Shown piece by piece: positions 1 through 12,734 of a stretch of DNA of 64,000 nt (position 1 is the stretch's first letter; each line of letters opens with the position of its first letter). The notes beneath the pieces are model-generated. The model was not told the origin of the DNA. It ran no database searches and saw only the letters and a list, made by a program, of their open reading frames with translations. Location: assembly GCA_033439265.1 (NCBI GenBank), contig JAVTVX010000010.1, positions 28,943,056 to 29,007,055 on the forward strand. Reading direction: 5' to 3'. This DNA is from Dillenia suffruticosa. Taxonomy: Eukaryota; Streptophyta; Magnoliopsida; Dilleniales; Dilleniaceae. A program made the translations under genes and the position numbers.

Positions 1-71
1 TCCAGATCTCTGACCCTTTTCTCTTGATTTTGGTTTATAATTCCGAGGTATCCCTCTGGTTTGTTGGCCAT
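1..71 (-). CDS. TM-1: small membrane protein gene, 5' end only (cut by window edge)
   Basis: The first 71 bases, read on the minus strand, encode the first 23 residues of the same small membrane protein found complete four more times in this window. It starts MANKPEGYLGII and runs into the conserved EKRVRDL stretch, after which the window ends. The start codon is at 69-71, preceded by a CT-rich leader (GA-rich on the plus strand) and a TATAAAGG box at 148-155, as in the other copies. The membrane helices and the last exon lie outside the window, so I cannot tell whether this copy is intact. Function is unknown. The visible codons are open. Confidence 0.7.
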   Translation of the reverse strand, partial: MANKPEGYLGIINQNQEKRVRDL

Positions 72-147
72 ACTTTGTACAGAGAGAGAGAGAGAGAGAG
101 AGAATTAGAGAGAGATAAGTGTGAGAATCAAGGGGGGAGTCAATGGA

Positions 148-155
148 CCTTTATA
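148..155 (-). promoter_or_regulatory. TATA box of TM-1
   Basis: TATAAAGG on the minus strand, about 77 bases upstream of the TM-1 start codon. TM-2, TM-3 and TM-4 have the same octamer and TM-5 has TATAAATA in the equivalent place, so position and sequence are conserved in the family. A CT-rich tract lies between box and start codon. Confidence 0.55.
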
Positions 156-239
156 GGAAGGGTAAGAGGAGCGACGTGTGATCTGAGTGGCGTTGGTTTT
201 TGGAAGTTGTGAGCGTGAGTTTGTAGGATTTGATTTTCA

Positions 240-2906
240 AGGGACGTGGGGCCAATCAGACCAAGTGTTTGATTGGTTATTGGCTCTGTCCAAACTCCAT
301 GGCTTTATTCACATCCCGAATCTTTTAAGATAGCCTTCTGCTTTCGCCTTGATGAAGCGTTTTTTTTGTTTTTTGAGTCGTGAAAGAGAAAAGGAGTTTT
401 TAAGTAAAAAAGAGTAAAAATAATATGTGCGTAATGTTGTCACAAGTCATTGATAATTTTGAGACAAATTAATAGATGAAGTTTATCATGTATCTGTTAT
501 GTTAATTTGATACGTTTTGTATGAATTTTATGTGACAAAACGCATGATAACTCAGCTGCATATCCCGTACAAATGAAGGAAAACATAAATTACTTTTAGG
601 AAATGGTTTTCTTGAATGAAGAAACGCTAATTTTTTCTCTCTTCTAAATTGGAAACGATGTCATGAAAGACCTTGCAGAAAGTAAAAAGGTTTTAGGTAC
701 TTTAGAGAAAGGCAGGGGAATGTGAACTGCGTTGATTGTTGCTAGATTCATTCTCTTTTAATAACGTGTTTCGAATCGCGATCATGAGGTCCAAGGATAG
801 AAAACGTAACCATTAAGCTGTCCCTGTCCTTGGGGATATTGTTGCTAGATTATTGATACCTTTTGATCTTTATGAATTTCAGTTCAACTGATACTAATAT
901 CTCTTCCAGAAGACTATTTCTTAAGCAATCACAAAGAAATTTCCCATGTTGCTGCTGCCATTATCTTCGGTCAAAATCTTCTCTTTCTCCGGTCGAAATT
1001 TTTGAAAACTCTACCACTCGTGGGCATATGGTGGACTGGCTTGCTTGGATGCAACTAAATCAATTCTTTTTTTCTTTTTAAAGAAGGTTAATCTTAATTC
1101 TAAAATTCATCATATAATGATTATTTTATATTTTTATTTTTTAAAAACTAATACTTTTATGTAAAATTTTTATTATAATTAAAAAAGAAAATTCTTAATA
1201 TAATATTAAAAATATAATGTTTCTAAATTAGTCTAATTTATCGGCAGAAAACAATTCCTTCAAAGAAAAAAAATTGTGTTTTTCTTTGATTGCACTATAG
1301 ATTTTGAGTGACATGGCATGCAATTGGAAATTAATACTAATCAACAAATTAATCAATTTTCTTGTTTTCAACCACCACATCAATTTCCAAATTTAGCATG
1401 GGACACCTAAAAGCCTCATTATCCAAATTAGTAGTCATTCTCTAGAGTCATGTTAATCCCGTATATAACCCTAAACCCTAACTATGATATCCATATTCGA
1501 TATTAACTCGACTTTGATCAAAAAAATAAAAAGCCATAACCGGTCCTATAGATTTTTTTTTTCTAAAATTCCGATTCGATTCAATTCAATCTGATATATA
1601 ACATGTTTTTAAAAACATGATCTCATCCAACCCTAAACCAACCCGTACTCAACCCATCAAACTACTATCTTTGAAAATAAAACAGAGATTTTAGAAAATT
1701 TCAAAAAAAAAAATGGTGAAATGCAAGTAGCCATTTGAAATTAAATTGATTTTCGAGAAAAATAATATGTTTGGTTGTGGTGGAAGAAAAATCAAGTTTA
1801 TTTTTTAGAAAAAAATTTAAAATCAATATACTTAAAGAAATAAAATTTAGAATAATTTAAACTTTATGGAGAAAGAAAATTAATATACTTAATTTTATAA
1901 AGAGATAAAATAATTTTGATTTTTCAATGAACAAAAATTAAAACAATTCCATTTAAAAAGAGAAAATACGAAGTAAATTATTTTTAATTAGAGAGAAAAA
2001 TTTAATGTATTTTTAATATAAAGAAAAATTAAATTTGATTTTTTTAAGCTAGAAAATTTATAAATAATGTATTTAGGGAGATAAATGGTCGTGGTCGTAC
2101 CTAAGCTCCTTTTATATAACACTGGAACTTCCTCTAAGACAGTATTTAACCCACTAGAGAAATCCAAAAATTTGCGAAATTAATGGAAACCTTAGCCAGA
2201 GAGGATAAAAGGTAACTATGCTCTTCGAAGAAACACGAAAGACCAATGAAGGCAGATGGGGCTACGACTGAAGGTATGCACGGCGTATGCTTCATATCTC
2301 TCCCCTTTTTTTTTGTTTTTGTTATTTTGTTTTGTTTTTGTTTTTGATTTTGTTTTTGTTTTTATTTTTGTCACGTGGATTGTTGTCTATAATATCACAA
2401 GCAACCTCTTGAAGTGTATAATTCACATCAAATTTCTCAAATACACGATATCCTAACACAATCGGATTGGTCGGTTTGATTGATTCGTTCGATACCGTTT
2501 TATAGTTAAATTCGATTTTTATTATTAAACCAAATAAAATTAATCCAATCAAACTATTTAAAGCTAATAAAACCGGATCAATTTGTTTGGTTTTTTATTG
2601 CACATAGAATTTTTCATGTGTTATTGATGAAATAAATTCATTTTTTCTAAAATTATATAGACTTTATTTTACTTTAAAATATATAATATATAAAATATAT
2701 ATATGATATCATGATAATGTATAAAACGGTATTATCTGTCCAATCAATGAACCAATAAATAAATAAGTTAATCGAATTTTTTACTAATTTGATTTTAAAA
2801 ATACCATATTTAACCAAAGTAATTAATGAAAATCTTAGTCGAAAAGGTTAAAAAGTAACTATACTCTCTGAAAAAACACGAAGACCAGTGAAGGCAGATA
2901 GGGTTA
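240..2906. other. AT-rich duplicated spacer, no gene
   Basis: No supportable gene. It holds TM-1 upstream flank, a stretch around 440-600 that recurs near 12240, 19320 and 29880, and a degenerate array of GAGAAAATTAAT-like units (about 1735-2090). From about 2160 comes a roughly 650-base unit that repeats in tandem from about 2810. Short ORFs here are low-complexity and not conserved between the paired copies. Confidence 0.6.
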
Positions 2907-4113
2907 TGTAACAATCTACTTTAAAGAGAGAAAAATGTATAGAGAGAGATAGAAAGAACTAGAAAGAGAAAGAGAGAATTGAGAGATTGAGAGAAAAAGA
3001 TAGAGAGCGGGAGAGAGAATACAATGCGAGAGAAATAAGAATTACAATATCATTTCATTTAATATCATTGCATGTTTTAGAAATTATTATTTATACTATT
3101 TCACTAACTATTTAATCATTTTATCCAACTATTAATTAATCTTATTAACTATTAACTGATATTTCTAACTATAATTAATTAAATCATAATTGTTACAATA
3201 CTTCCCCTTAAGAATCTTAAGAATAGAAAATTAAAAATTGAGATTTTGAATTCATGAATTTGAACTAAAACTTGTATTTGTAGTAAAAAATAAGGGATAG
3301 AGATAAATAATTGATATGACTTGACTTGCATGGAGAGTAATGAGAGAAAAATAGAAATGTGAGAAGTTGAAAGAGACATTTCTTGAACTTATTTTGTGAA
3401 GAATTTTTCCCAACAAACATTGAAAGTTCAATTTATGGAGAATTTGACAAGAATTCACTATTAATAGCTTATTTCTTAGACAATTGAAATCCTTCTACGC
3501 TTAATATTTTTTCACTAGAAATAGATAAAATGAGAGATTTAAAAAGTGTTTCAATATTTTGTTTTTCCATAGGTTTTGATATTGTTTCTTTTATCACTTA
3601 ATTTGTTTCATTACTTTCCAATTTCTTTTCATTTTCTTGTTTTTTTTTCATTAAAGTTTTGATATTCTCGCCAATACCAAATATTTTCAATAAAATGTTC
3701 AATTTGCCATCAAAACTTGCTATTAAATTATCCAATTTTTGATCAATTCTCTAAGTGATTTCATCCATTTTTTGTACGAAATCGAAGATGACTTTCTTTG
3801 ATTTTCATAGCCAACTCTTACATTTGTTCTTTGATGGCAAAGATTTGTCGAGAAACATAATCTCTAAAATCAATTTGTAACAATCCACTTTAGAAAGAGG
3901 AAAAAATATATAGAGAGAAATAAAAAGAGCTAGAGAGAGAAAGAGAGAAAGAATAATTCAAATATCATTTCATTCAATGTCATAATATATTTTAGAGATT
4001 ATTATTTATATTATTTTTACTAACTATTTAACCATTTTATCTGACTATTAACTAATTTTATTAACTATTAATTAATATTTCTAATTATAATTAACTAAAC
4101 TATAATTGTTATA
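2907..4113 (-). mobile_element. Miniature LTR retrotransposon (TRIM-like), two LTRs
   Basis: Two direct repeats of about 291 and 238 bases (2907-3197 and 3876-4113) flank about 680 bases of interior. The LTRs begin TGTAACAATC and end near ATTGTTACA, so their tips are inverted. A purine-rich tract next to the left LTR (minus-strand sense) puts the element on the minus strand. The preserved pre-insertion sequence in neighbouring repeat units (near 2262 and 21545) implies a 5-base target duplication of GGCTA, now changed on the right side. There is no coding capacity for a full pol. It is a fossil, broken, and older than the large duplication because a solo LTR sits at the matching place (22209-22454). 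Confidence 0.7.
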
Positions 4114-4850
4114 GGGCACGACCGAAAGTGTTAGCCCCACATTATGCACCGCATATGCTTCATATCTCCTCCTTTTTTATGTCTTTGATATGGATTGTTG
4201 TCTATAATATCACAAACAACGTGTTGAATTGTATAATTCACTTCAAATTTGTCAATAACACAATACCCTAATGCGAATTTTTCATCCTCCTATTACCAAA
4301 AGTTGAGAGAGAGAGAGATTTCACGAAATCACTTCTTATGTGATTTTTTTTGTATTCTTATAATTTCATCAAATCATTTATCATCATTTATAATTTTTAT
4401 ACTCTGCTGATATATGAAATTCCTTTATATTAAAAAATAATAGAACGAGTGATATGGAACGAGGACTCTTCTTTTTAATCAGTAAAAGACTATTTTAAAT
4501 ACAGTGACTTGACTTTGTACGGCTCTTTTGTGAGCTTTGGAATCTAAATTTAACTCAACTATTATTTAATTTATTTTTTATTAAAATAAAAATAAATTTA
4601 TTAAAATATGAAATTTTACAATAAAAGACCTGGTCTTTCTAAATAATGTTAAAATTATTATTATTATTATATTAGTCTTGGCGGGGACCGTGGGCGTCGT
4701 TCACGTAAAACAGAAAAATTATTACTGAATGGCACTGAAAGTGAGGTTTCAATTAAGTGCACCCATGACAAGTGGCACTAAATATTATATTGAGGTGGTT
4801 CACACACTGCAAATCAATTGCATTGTTAACATATATGTTAAGGTAACATT

Positions 4851-4887
<37 letters not shown>

Positions 4888-7745
4888 ATGTATGTACGTA
4901 CGTATGTACGTATGTTGTGTATAATTTTTTAATAACACACGCATTATATTAACAATTTATTATTATTATTTATGAATTTAGGAATACGTGGGAAGTGGGT
5001 GTGATCGTCTTGGGGTTGAATGGTCAGACCAAAAATGTTGTCCTCATCGTCTTGGGGTCTAGCCTAAAGTGTTTATGACGGCAATCCTCAACAACGTCGA
5101 ATGGTCAGACCTACATTCTGGGACAAATCAGAAAGGGAAGAGGAGAGGATGGTGAGAAATAATTACATCATCATAAGATATTGCCAAATCTATCTTTTTT
5201 AATATGTTTATTAATCATCCTTGGCTAATCCTTGTTGATTGCGGCATGACATGCTTAATGAAAACCAAGAACTAAAGGTTGTTAATATAAAAGAATGAAT
5301 TTTCCTTTTATTACGGTATACACAATAATTTAATTACAATATCTTCTACATAAATGCCTAACATCGTGTTTAAAATACACCCAAAGATATTACATCATAT
5401 GTATATATACATATACACACACATTATTAAAAAAAATATGACTAAAAAATCTTTCAAATACTCAAAATAAATAGACGTTATTATCAAATCATCTTGTTAT
5501 TAAAAATAAATAAATAAAGTATTCAACTGGTCGCTTGCCCGCACTTAACATGAGATAGCTGTTGATGCTCTTCCACTTGAAGAAAAATTTTTAATATAAT
5601 ACTTAAAAAATTAAATACCATTAATCGATTATTTGTGCAAAATCAATGTATTTTATAAGTGGATGGATTAGTCATACTTTGGAGTAGGCATAATTTACTA
5701 TCAATTGATTGGAGGGGAGTTGGAAAAAGAAAGTGAAAAGATAATCCAAGAGAGGAGAGAAAGAGAAACCCTTTTGTTTTTGCTTAGTCTTCAAGCTATT
5801 TTGTTTGCTATTCGTCCCAAACATTGAGTTTTTATTGATTTATTTCAATTGAATATCCTATTGTGTTTTTCATTCATTTTGAATAATAATATTCTATTAA
5901 CTTATTTCCAAATTAATAAAGTGGGATTCAGTCTCACAAGGTTCTTTTACATTTCTCGTCTCGGTTGACAATCATATTATTTATTTGAATTAATAAAATA
6001 TAAATGAAATTTAGAAATGAAACCCTAAAATTATGGAATTTCTGAAAATCAAACAAAAACTTGAATTTTTAAAACTCAATTCATGAATTTCGATTCTAAA
6101 TTTTATTTCGATTTTCATGTACAAATCAAAAGCACATCAAAATTCTTTTGTCAGAAGTATTCTAAGTATTTTTCTTTGTAGTTGTTTTGTCTTGGTCACC
6201 TTTCAATCTCTTACTTTCATTTTAGCACTTCTCTGATATAATTTCTAACCACTCTTATTTATTTGATTAACACAATACTAATTGCACCGATAGTCTAATG
6301 AATATACAAATTCGCACTTATCAATGACTTATGCTACTATATGATGCAGCTACATCACACCATGTTTAATTGTCAAAACTCTATTGTTTAGGTGATGGGT
6401 CAAAAAGGAATCAGAAGAAGCTAACGTATCAAAATTTTTTAGTAGATTTTGTTTTTATAATATTTTAATCAAATGATCGGTTAACAATAATTAATCTTAA
6501 TTCTCATACATTATCTAGAATTTTCTTTAGACTATACATACTCTTGAAAATCTCTTTTGAGTCACAGATTTCGACTCTCTGAATTTCTTACTGCGTTTCA
6601 TTATAAATTCCAATGAGCCATGCTTAAACCCTATAAGCAAAAATCAAATTCCCAGCCCTTTAGTTTTAAATGGAAAGCCAAATCTACCGTCAAACCCTCT
6701 TGCTCAAACACCCTCTCATTACGTTCCATTTCATTTCAATCAAAAGCATCTCACCACATGGTAATATTTTTGTTAGATCCTTTTATTTAGGAAAAAAAAA
6801 AAAAAAAAACTGCAACGAGTATTGATGTGAACCCGTTGGGTATAAAAACCCTAGAACCCACGAATAAGTTAATTTAGCCCAAAAAAAATCGTCCCAACGA
6901 ATTATTTGAACCGGTAGAATTAAAAACCTCAACCCTTGCCCTAAATGAGGAAGAACCTAAGGTATATGACCTTAGACCCGTTTCTCACTAGATCAAGAAC
7001 CTTGGTATAAAGATGGAATAAATGACGCCACAATTTAGATGGTTCGAAACCTAGATTGATAAGTCAAAGAATTAAATAAGACTCCTATCTTGAATAAATT
7101 AAAAGTTCTCAAAAGAACAAAACCTATGTGAAGAATTCTCACAACTTTATTAATTCTCTCCAAAGTGTTTTTTTTTTACACAATGTATATGGCCTATTTA
7201 TAGCCTAAAGGTAAAAACTTAATTGGCAACTAAAAATTTAGTAACTTTCTAAACAATAAAGAATTAGGAAACTAAATATAAGTTATAAAAAAATAAAAAT
7301 TAGGAAACTAAATAAATTAAACTATTTTGACCAAGTCTTGCTGCTATTTTTCTTTATTTTCGTCCTCTCTTGGTTTTTGATAGTTTTGGACATTTTATTC
7401 TTTCAACTGGGCTTGCATGAGCATAATTGAAGCCCCTTTTGGTTCTTCATTCATTTGGGATTCAATTTCTTATTGTAAAACCCTCTGAATTAAATTATTC
7501 AGTATTTCTTTGGACTTTTTAACTCGAACTTTTGTTACTGGCCCAACTGAAACTTGAGTTGAATATTATAAATTTCTTGCAGTTTTGATGATCACATCAA
7601 GTATTATATTAAAAAGATCAAAAGCATATCAGCAAAATAAGACCATCAGCAACATTATTTTCTTTTGAGGAGGCTCGAACCAAGACCTCAAGGAGAAAAG
7701 GACGGGAAGATGATAGTTGAGCATAGCCCATTGCCATCGGCAACA
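4114..7745. other. Duplicated spacer downstream of TM-2, no gene
   Basis: No gene seen. It contains the second half of the tandem unit (4130-4290), a (TA)n run at about 4854-4882 followed by TATG/TACG repeats, a block at 4680-5000 that recurs at 15848-16270, and sequence colinear with 22460-25630. The stretch from about 7600 lies just downstream of TM-2 and is shared with the 3' flanks of TM-4 and, more distantly, TM-5. Confidence 0.55.
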
Positions 7746-8613
7746 TCATATTACGGTAACACCAATTGCTGCATCTATGACGAGCAATTCCTGATTAGAC
7801 TTGAATAAGACCTGCAGCAGGAAACAAATTCTTCTTTCAGGAGAAATTAATCGATTTTATTAAAGAAAAAAAAAACAGAAAAGAAAAAAAAAAGAAAAAA
7901 GTTATACAACGGAAAGGTTTGAGAGAGAGAGAGAGAGAGAAAACTCAAATATCAGTCTGCGTATGGTATTCAAGTGATCCACTCTAAAAAATTTATCTCA
8001 CGTCAAACACCCAAACTCTAACATGGTTCCAGTCCAACATCTAGAGAGGGAAGCCAATAAAAACACTCACGATTCTACCATCCGGAAAGGGAAGAGTTTA
8101 CGAGTAGGGCCAGCAAACGAAAAATGGACAGACCTTAAAATCAACTTCGCCGCCGCAGGGGATGACGAAACAGGCAATTGCCACGATTGCTCCGAAAAGC
8201 GCGAGACACAGAATCAGCCCTCGGATCCAAAATCGAAGCTTAATCAGCGTAACCTGAATGGGTTCGGGTTCGGGTTCTTGTTCTTGGGCAGAACCGAATC
8301 GGAACATTCGGATCTGACGAATGGTTTGGGCCTCTTCGAGTAATTGGAGGTCATATTGGTAACGAACATGAAGATACAAGGGAATTGCGTTTGAAAAAGT
8401 GAAGAACCAGAGAAGACTGATGACGAGGGAAAAAGTGAAGGGAACCCACCAGTTTTCGCATCCGTTTGCAAAAGAGGAAGCGAAATTGAAGATTATGAGT
8501 TGCAAAAAGAGGTAGAAGATGGTGAGGTATATGGCTTTGCTTTCCAGATCTCTGACCTTTTTCTCTTGATTTTGGTTTATAATTCCGAGGTATCCCTCTG
8601 GTTTGTTGGCCAT
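7746..8613 (-). CDS. TM-2: three-helix membrane protein, two coding exons
   Basis: Exon 1 is 8134-8613 (160 codons) and a short exon 2 is 7746-7811; the intron is 322 bases. I start at the MANKPEGYL methionine, because the longer open frame upstream only translates the CT-rich leader. Predicted product is 181 residues: a charged N-terminus (QEKKVRDLE), hydrophobic helices near residues 27-48, 56-80 and 130-151, a charged middle (QLLEEAQTIRQIRMFRF) and an acidic-proline stretch (EQEPEPEP) near 111-118. Exon 1 ends in VDFK at an AAG/GTCTGT donor, and exon 2 follows a strong TGCTGCAG acceptor. The exon-2 tail here is longer than in TM-4 and TM-5 because the shared stop region is deleted. I do not recognise the family; if not spliced, the frame closes at 8098 (171 residues). 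Location is inferred only as a membrane. Confidence 0.68.
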
Positions 8614-8624
8614 ACTCTGTACAT

Positions 8625-8672
<48 letters not shown>

Positions 8673-8753
8673 TCAGAGAGAGAGAGAAAAGTGTGAGAAG
8701 CAACCGTGGGGAGAGAGAGAGAAGTGTGAGAAGCAAAGAGGGGAGTACAACGA

Positions 8754-8761
8754 CCTTTATA
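8754..8761 (-). promoter_or_regulatory. TATA box of TM-2
   Basis: TATAAAGG on the minus strand, about 140 bases upstream of the TM-2 start. The spacing is longer than in the other copies because the CT microsatellite in the leader (about 8625-8690) has expanded. Confidence 0.55.
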
Positions 8762-8839
8762 GAGAGAAGTGTTGAGTTGGTTGGTTGTCGGGGAAGCAAT
8801 ATTGCGCTCAAACCGAAAAAAACAAAGGTTTTCTCCATT

Positions 8840-10508
8840 TTTATGTTTTGGATGATTTATTTGATTTCGAGTAAAATTAAAATTTAATTTGATTTATTTA
8901 AATAATTATTAATTTTAATAATTTTTATTTTAATTAAATTAAATTAATTAAAAATATATATATATTTTAAATATTTTTATTTACATAAATATTAATATAA
9001 TATCATAACTAAAAATTAAAAATATATAGATTATAATTAAAAATTTTATAAGAGATAATATAATATTATAAAAAAAGTCAAAAGAGCAAAATATTTTAAA
9101 GACCGTTTTATTGAAAAATGATGTAAGATTGATTACTTTTTTATTTCATAAACTATTAGTGGTGTAGTAAAATTGGTTTAAAAGTTTAATATTTATTACT
9201 TTGTTTGAAATTTAAATTTTAAAATTTTAAAATTAATATTTAGTGAATTAAAATTATAAGTGAATTTTAAATTTTAAAGTTATAACTCACAATCAGATAT
9301 TAATATAAATAATATATATTATATTTACATAAATAGAATAAGAGGAAATGTTAAAGATTTTAATAATTCGATCAATTTGAATAATTGAAACTAATTAATT
9401 GATTAATTCAATCAAACCGAATCGTCAACTTTTGTTTATTAGATTATATAATCGTCATAAAAATTGTAGGATCGAATTAAATTAATTATTTCAATTTTGA
9501 TTATTTTGATATAATTTAACGAAAGACTCCTAAACAAAATTTTATAACATTAGTCATAAGAAGGTGAATTGAGAAAATTTCTCTATTATCAATAATAGGA
9601 TTAGTCACCAACATTTGTTGGTGCCAAAAGGGTTGTATCATTCCACCACTTCTCTATCATCGATCCTTTTCACTAATAAAGTTGATTTTGACCCCAACCA
9701 TATTCTATTATATTTATTTTTATATATAATTATTTTTCTCATTTTTCTCAATAATGCATACTCTCCCGGTGGATTCCGTTCCATTTAACGTATCGCTTAA
9801 TGAATTTGTTTTCCCATTGCTCGAGTTCACCAACATCCCTGTACTTATCGGTGGGGGTTGGTGGGCTGCCCCTGAATTTTTTTCTTAAAATTATAGAATA
9901 CTAAATATCAAAAATTTTAAATCAATGAGTTATTCACCTCTCTAAAACTTATAATCCCCAAAAATTATATAGTTGAAGCATTCTGAGGAGTCTTGAGGGG
10001 AGGTATAGCGTTGAAGTTGAGGGGTTGGAGAGGGTCACAAAAAAAAAAAAAAAATGTAGAAGCGCCTAGAGAAAAGCATTGCATTGTGTATGTGTGAACC
10101 GGAGAGTGCGCCGCTACACAGTCAATGAATGGAACCTCAACGAATCGTTTTCACCCAAGCCCAACCAAACGATTCCCAAACTCATATTTTCGTGGCCGCA
10201 TCTAATATGCCTGGCCCACAATCAAACTTTGATTTCCATCATCCCCGGTGCATTGAGATATTATACTATCACAATGCCTGTAAGAATTTGATTGGTCGGT
10301 GATTTTGAATTGAGAGACGGAGGGGAAACCTTCCTCGGTATATCTTTTCGCTCTCGTCAAAGTTTCCATGATTTAATTTTGGGAGAGTTGGAATCCGGGG
10401 AGACGTAGAAGAAGATACCGACGTGATCCATGACACCTTAGCATATTCGAGCATCGTTTGTTCACGTCACAAAAATGATGATATAATAGTACCATATGAG
10501 TTTCTTAA
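8840..10508. other. Duplicated AT-rich upstream flank of TM-2
   Basis: No gene. Colinear with about 26620-28640 upstream of TM-4, including a stretch around 9780 matched at 27740 and one around 10079 matched near 28220. The open frames here are not conserved between the two copies. Confidence 0.55.
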
Positions 10509-11737
10509 TATAACTATTAATCAAAATGATTAATAGTTAATCATAATTAATAAAAAGGTATTAGTAATTAAATATTGAGTTATTAGTAGTTAGATATAAT
10601 GATTAAATAAATAATGAAATTAGTTAGTAATATTAGTATAAATAATAATCATCTGAAATAGAATAGAATTATAATGAAATCTTTTTTTATTTCTCTTGTA
10701 TTCTCTTTCTCTAAATCTCACTTTCTCTTTCATCTCTTCTTAATCTCTCTCTTTCTCTCATTCAGATTGTGACAAATTGGTATCAAAATATACGCTCATT
10801 GACGAATCTTTGCCTTCAAAGAACAAATGCAAGAATTGACCATGGATATAAAAGGAAATCATCTCCGATTGATACAAAAAATAGATGAAGTCAATCAAAA
10901 AATGGATGAAATCAATCAAAAAATTGATTAATGAAATCAAAAATTGGATACTTTTATAACAAGTTTTGATGACAAATTCAATATTTTATTGAAAATGTTT
11001 GGTATCGATGAAAATATCAAAATTTCGATAAAAAAATAGTAAGAAAATGAAAAAAAAAGCGGATAACATCACAACAAATCAAATGGTAGAATAAATAATA
11101 TCAAAATCTATAAAAAAACAATGTATGGAATCAATTTCTAAACTTCTCATTGTATCTACTCCTAATGAAGAAATATTGAAAATAGAAAGATTTCAAATGT
11201 CAAAAAAATAAGGGTCTTGCAACTCCAAAAAAGAAGTTGATGATGGATTTTTGTCAATCTCTCCAAAAATCGAATTTTCGATGATCATCAGGTAAAATCC
11301 TTCCTTAAAAAGAAATTCAAGAAAAGTCTCTTTCAATTTTCTTCATCTCTATTTTTCTTTCACTATTCTCATTGTAACTCAAATTACATTTATCGTTCGT
11401 CTTCATCGTCTTATCTTTCAATATAAATGCAAGTCTTGGTTCAGGTCTATAGATTCAGATATCAATTTTTAGTTTTCCATTCTCGAGGACAAGGATATTT
11501 TTAAAGGAGGGAAGTATTGTAACAATTATTAATCATAATGATTAATAGTTAATCATGATTAGTAAAAAAGTATTAGTAGTTAATTGTTTGATTGTTAATA
11601 GTTAGATGTTGTGGTTAAATGGATAATAAAATTAGTTAGTAATATTACTATAAATAATAATTCATTACATGTGATGTGAAATAGATTGGAATTATAATAA
11701 AATCTATCTTTATCTTTCTTGTATTAGAGAGAGAGAG
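10509..11737 (+). mobile_element. Miniature LTR retrotransposon (TRIM-like), plus strand
   Basis: The left LTR is about 10509-10774 and the right LTR starts at 11518 with TGTAACAATT. A primer-binding site, TTGGTATCA (initiator-Met type), lies directly after the left LTR at about 10777-10785, and a purine tract (AAAGGAGGGAAG) directly before the right LTR. The interior is about 740 bases and shares short stretches with the element at 17862-19113, so they are one family. It is a fossil and looks broken, with at least one break in outline and no full coding region. Confidence 0.65.
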
Positions 11738-12734
11738 GCCTTTCTCCACTTCAGATAAGCAGAGAGGGCCCTCAGTCGCGAGCAATACTCACAAAAAGTC
11801 CATGGGGTTCACGGTTATGGCCTCCTGATGCTATACAACTATAGAGAAGAATCAAGCAATGCAAACAAAAGTCGAAGAAAATGCAGTGTAAGATTGAAAT
11901 CAAAGGAAATTATAATTAATGGAGATTGTGAAGGCAGAGAAAACGAAGAATCATGCTTGGAAGTCAAATTTGAAGAACAAAAGACTTGATTGCTTCAATT
12001 ATGATTATGCTCAAGGCAAAAGTCAAAAGAAGAGTAGAGTGGAAAGCCGGTGATTCTGGATTTAAAAGCAAATTCTGTATGTGATTGAAACTTCGATGGT
12101 GAAGCAGCGATACCTGAAGACCTGAAGGCGATCGAATAATGAACTCAAAGTTGAATCAACCTAATCGAAGACAAGAAACTGACATTACATACTACAAAAG
12201 ATGAATCAAGGCAGAGATGGTGATTTTGAAAACAATGATCGACAAATCAGACCAATTATTGAATCAATTTAAAGTGTATTTATCATGTTAATTTGATACA
12301 TTTTTGTATGAATTTTATGTGGCAAAACGCATTATAACTAGGCGGCATATCCAATTTTAACCAAGGAAAACATAAATTACTTTGGGAAATGATTTTCTTG
12401 AATGTACGATGTTCGACAAGCACCATAATTTTTTCTCTCTTATCAATCGGAAACAATATCTCGAAATGCCTTCTAGCATGTAAAACGTTTAGCTACCGTG
12501 GGCAGGGGACAGAGGACACGTAATCGACTTTACTGGCGGATGCAATTGCATCAGTTTTTTTTTTTTTTAAGTTAATCTTAATACTAAAATTCATCATATA
12601 ATGATTGTTTTATTTTTTTAATTTTTAAATAACTCATACTCTTATATAAAATTTTTTATAATTAAAGAGGAAAAATCTTAATATAATATTAAAAATATAT
12701 ATAATTTTCATCTTGAAGTCAATTATGAGTCTAG
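11738..12734. other. Spacer, remnant of duplicated flanks
   Basis: No gene. Positions 11738-11815 match 28962-29027, and 12240-12380 match about 29880-30005, 440-590 and 19320-19470. The part between (11820-12240) looks unique within the window and has no open frame worth reporting. Confidence 0.5.

Larger units (their letters stand above)
1..11815. repeat. Segmental duplication, left copy (partner about 17640-29030)
   Basis: This block is colinear with about 17640-29030. Paired landmarks include the TM-1/TM-3 starts (71 / 17714), a unit with GGGCTACG (2260 / 21545), a stretch around 5220 / 23512, one around 6600 / 25224, TM-2/TM-4 (8613 / 26468), and sequence around 10478 / 28612 and 11740 / 28962. 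The offset drifts between about 17.2 and 19.3 kb because of insertions and deletions. The boundaries are my estimate by eye; an all-against-all dot plot would fix them. Confidence 0.75.

Noticed and set aside
7672-7760. Possible SINE or tRNA relic: GGTTCGAGCC on the minus strand looks like a B box, also near 25512
   Set aside because: No convincing A box, tail or target duplication; it is shared with the TM-4 flank by the segmental duplication.
8614-8838. 75-residue N-terminal extension of TM-2 rich in Ser-Leu
   Set aside because: It translates the CT microsatellite leader and passes the TATA box; other copies lack it and start at the conserved MAxx methionine.
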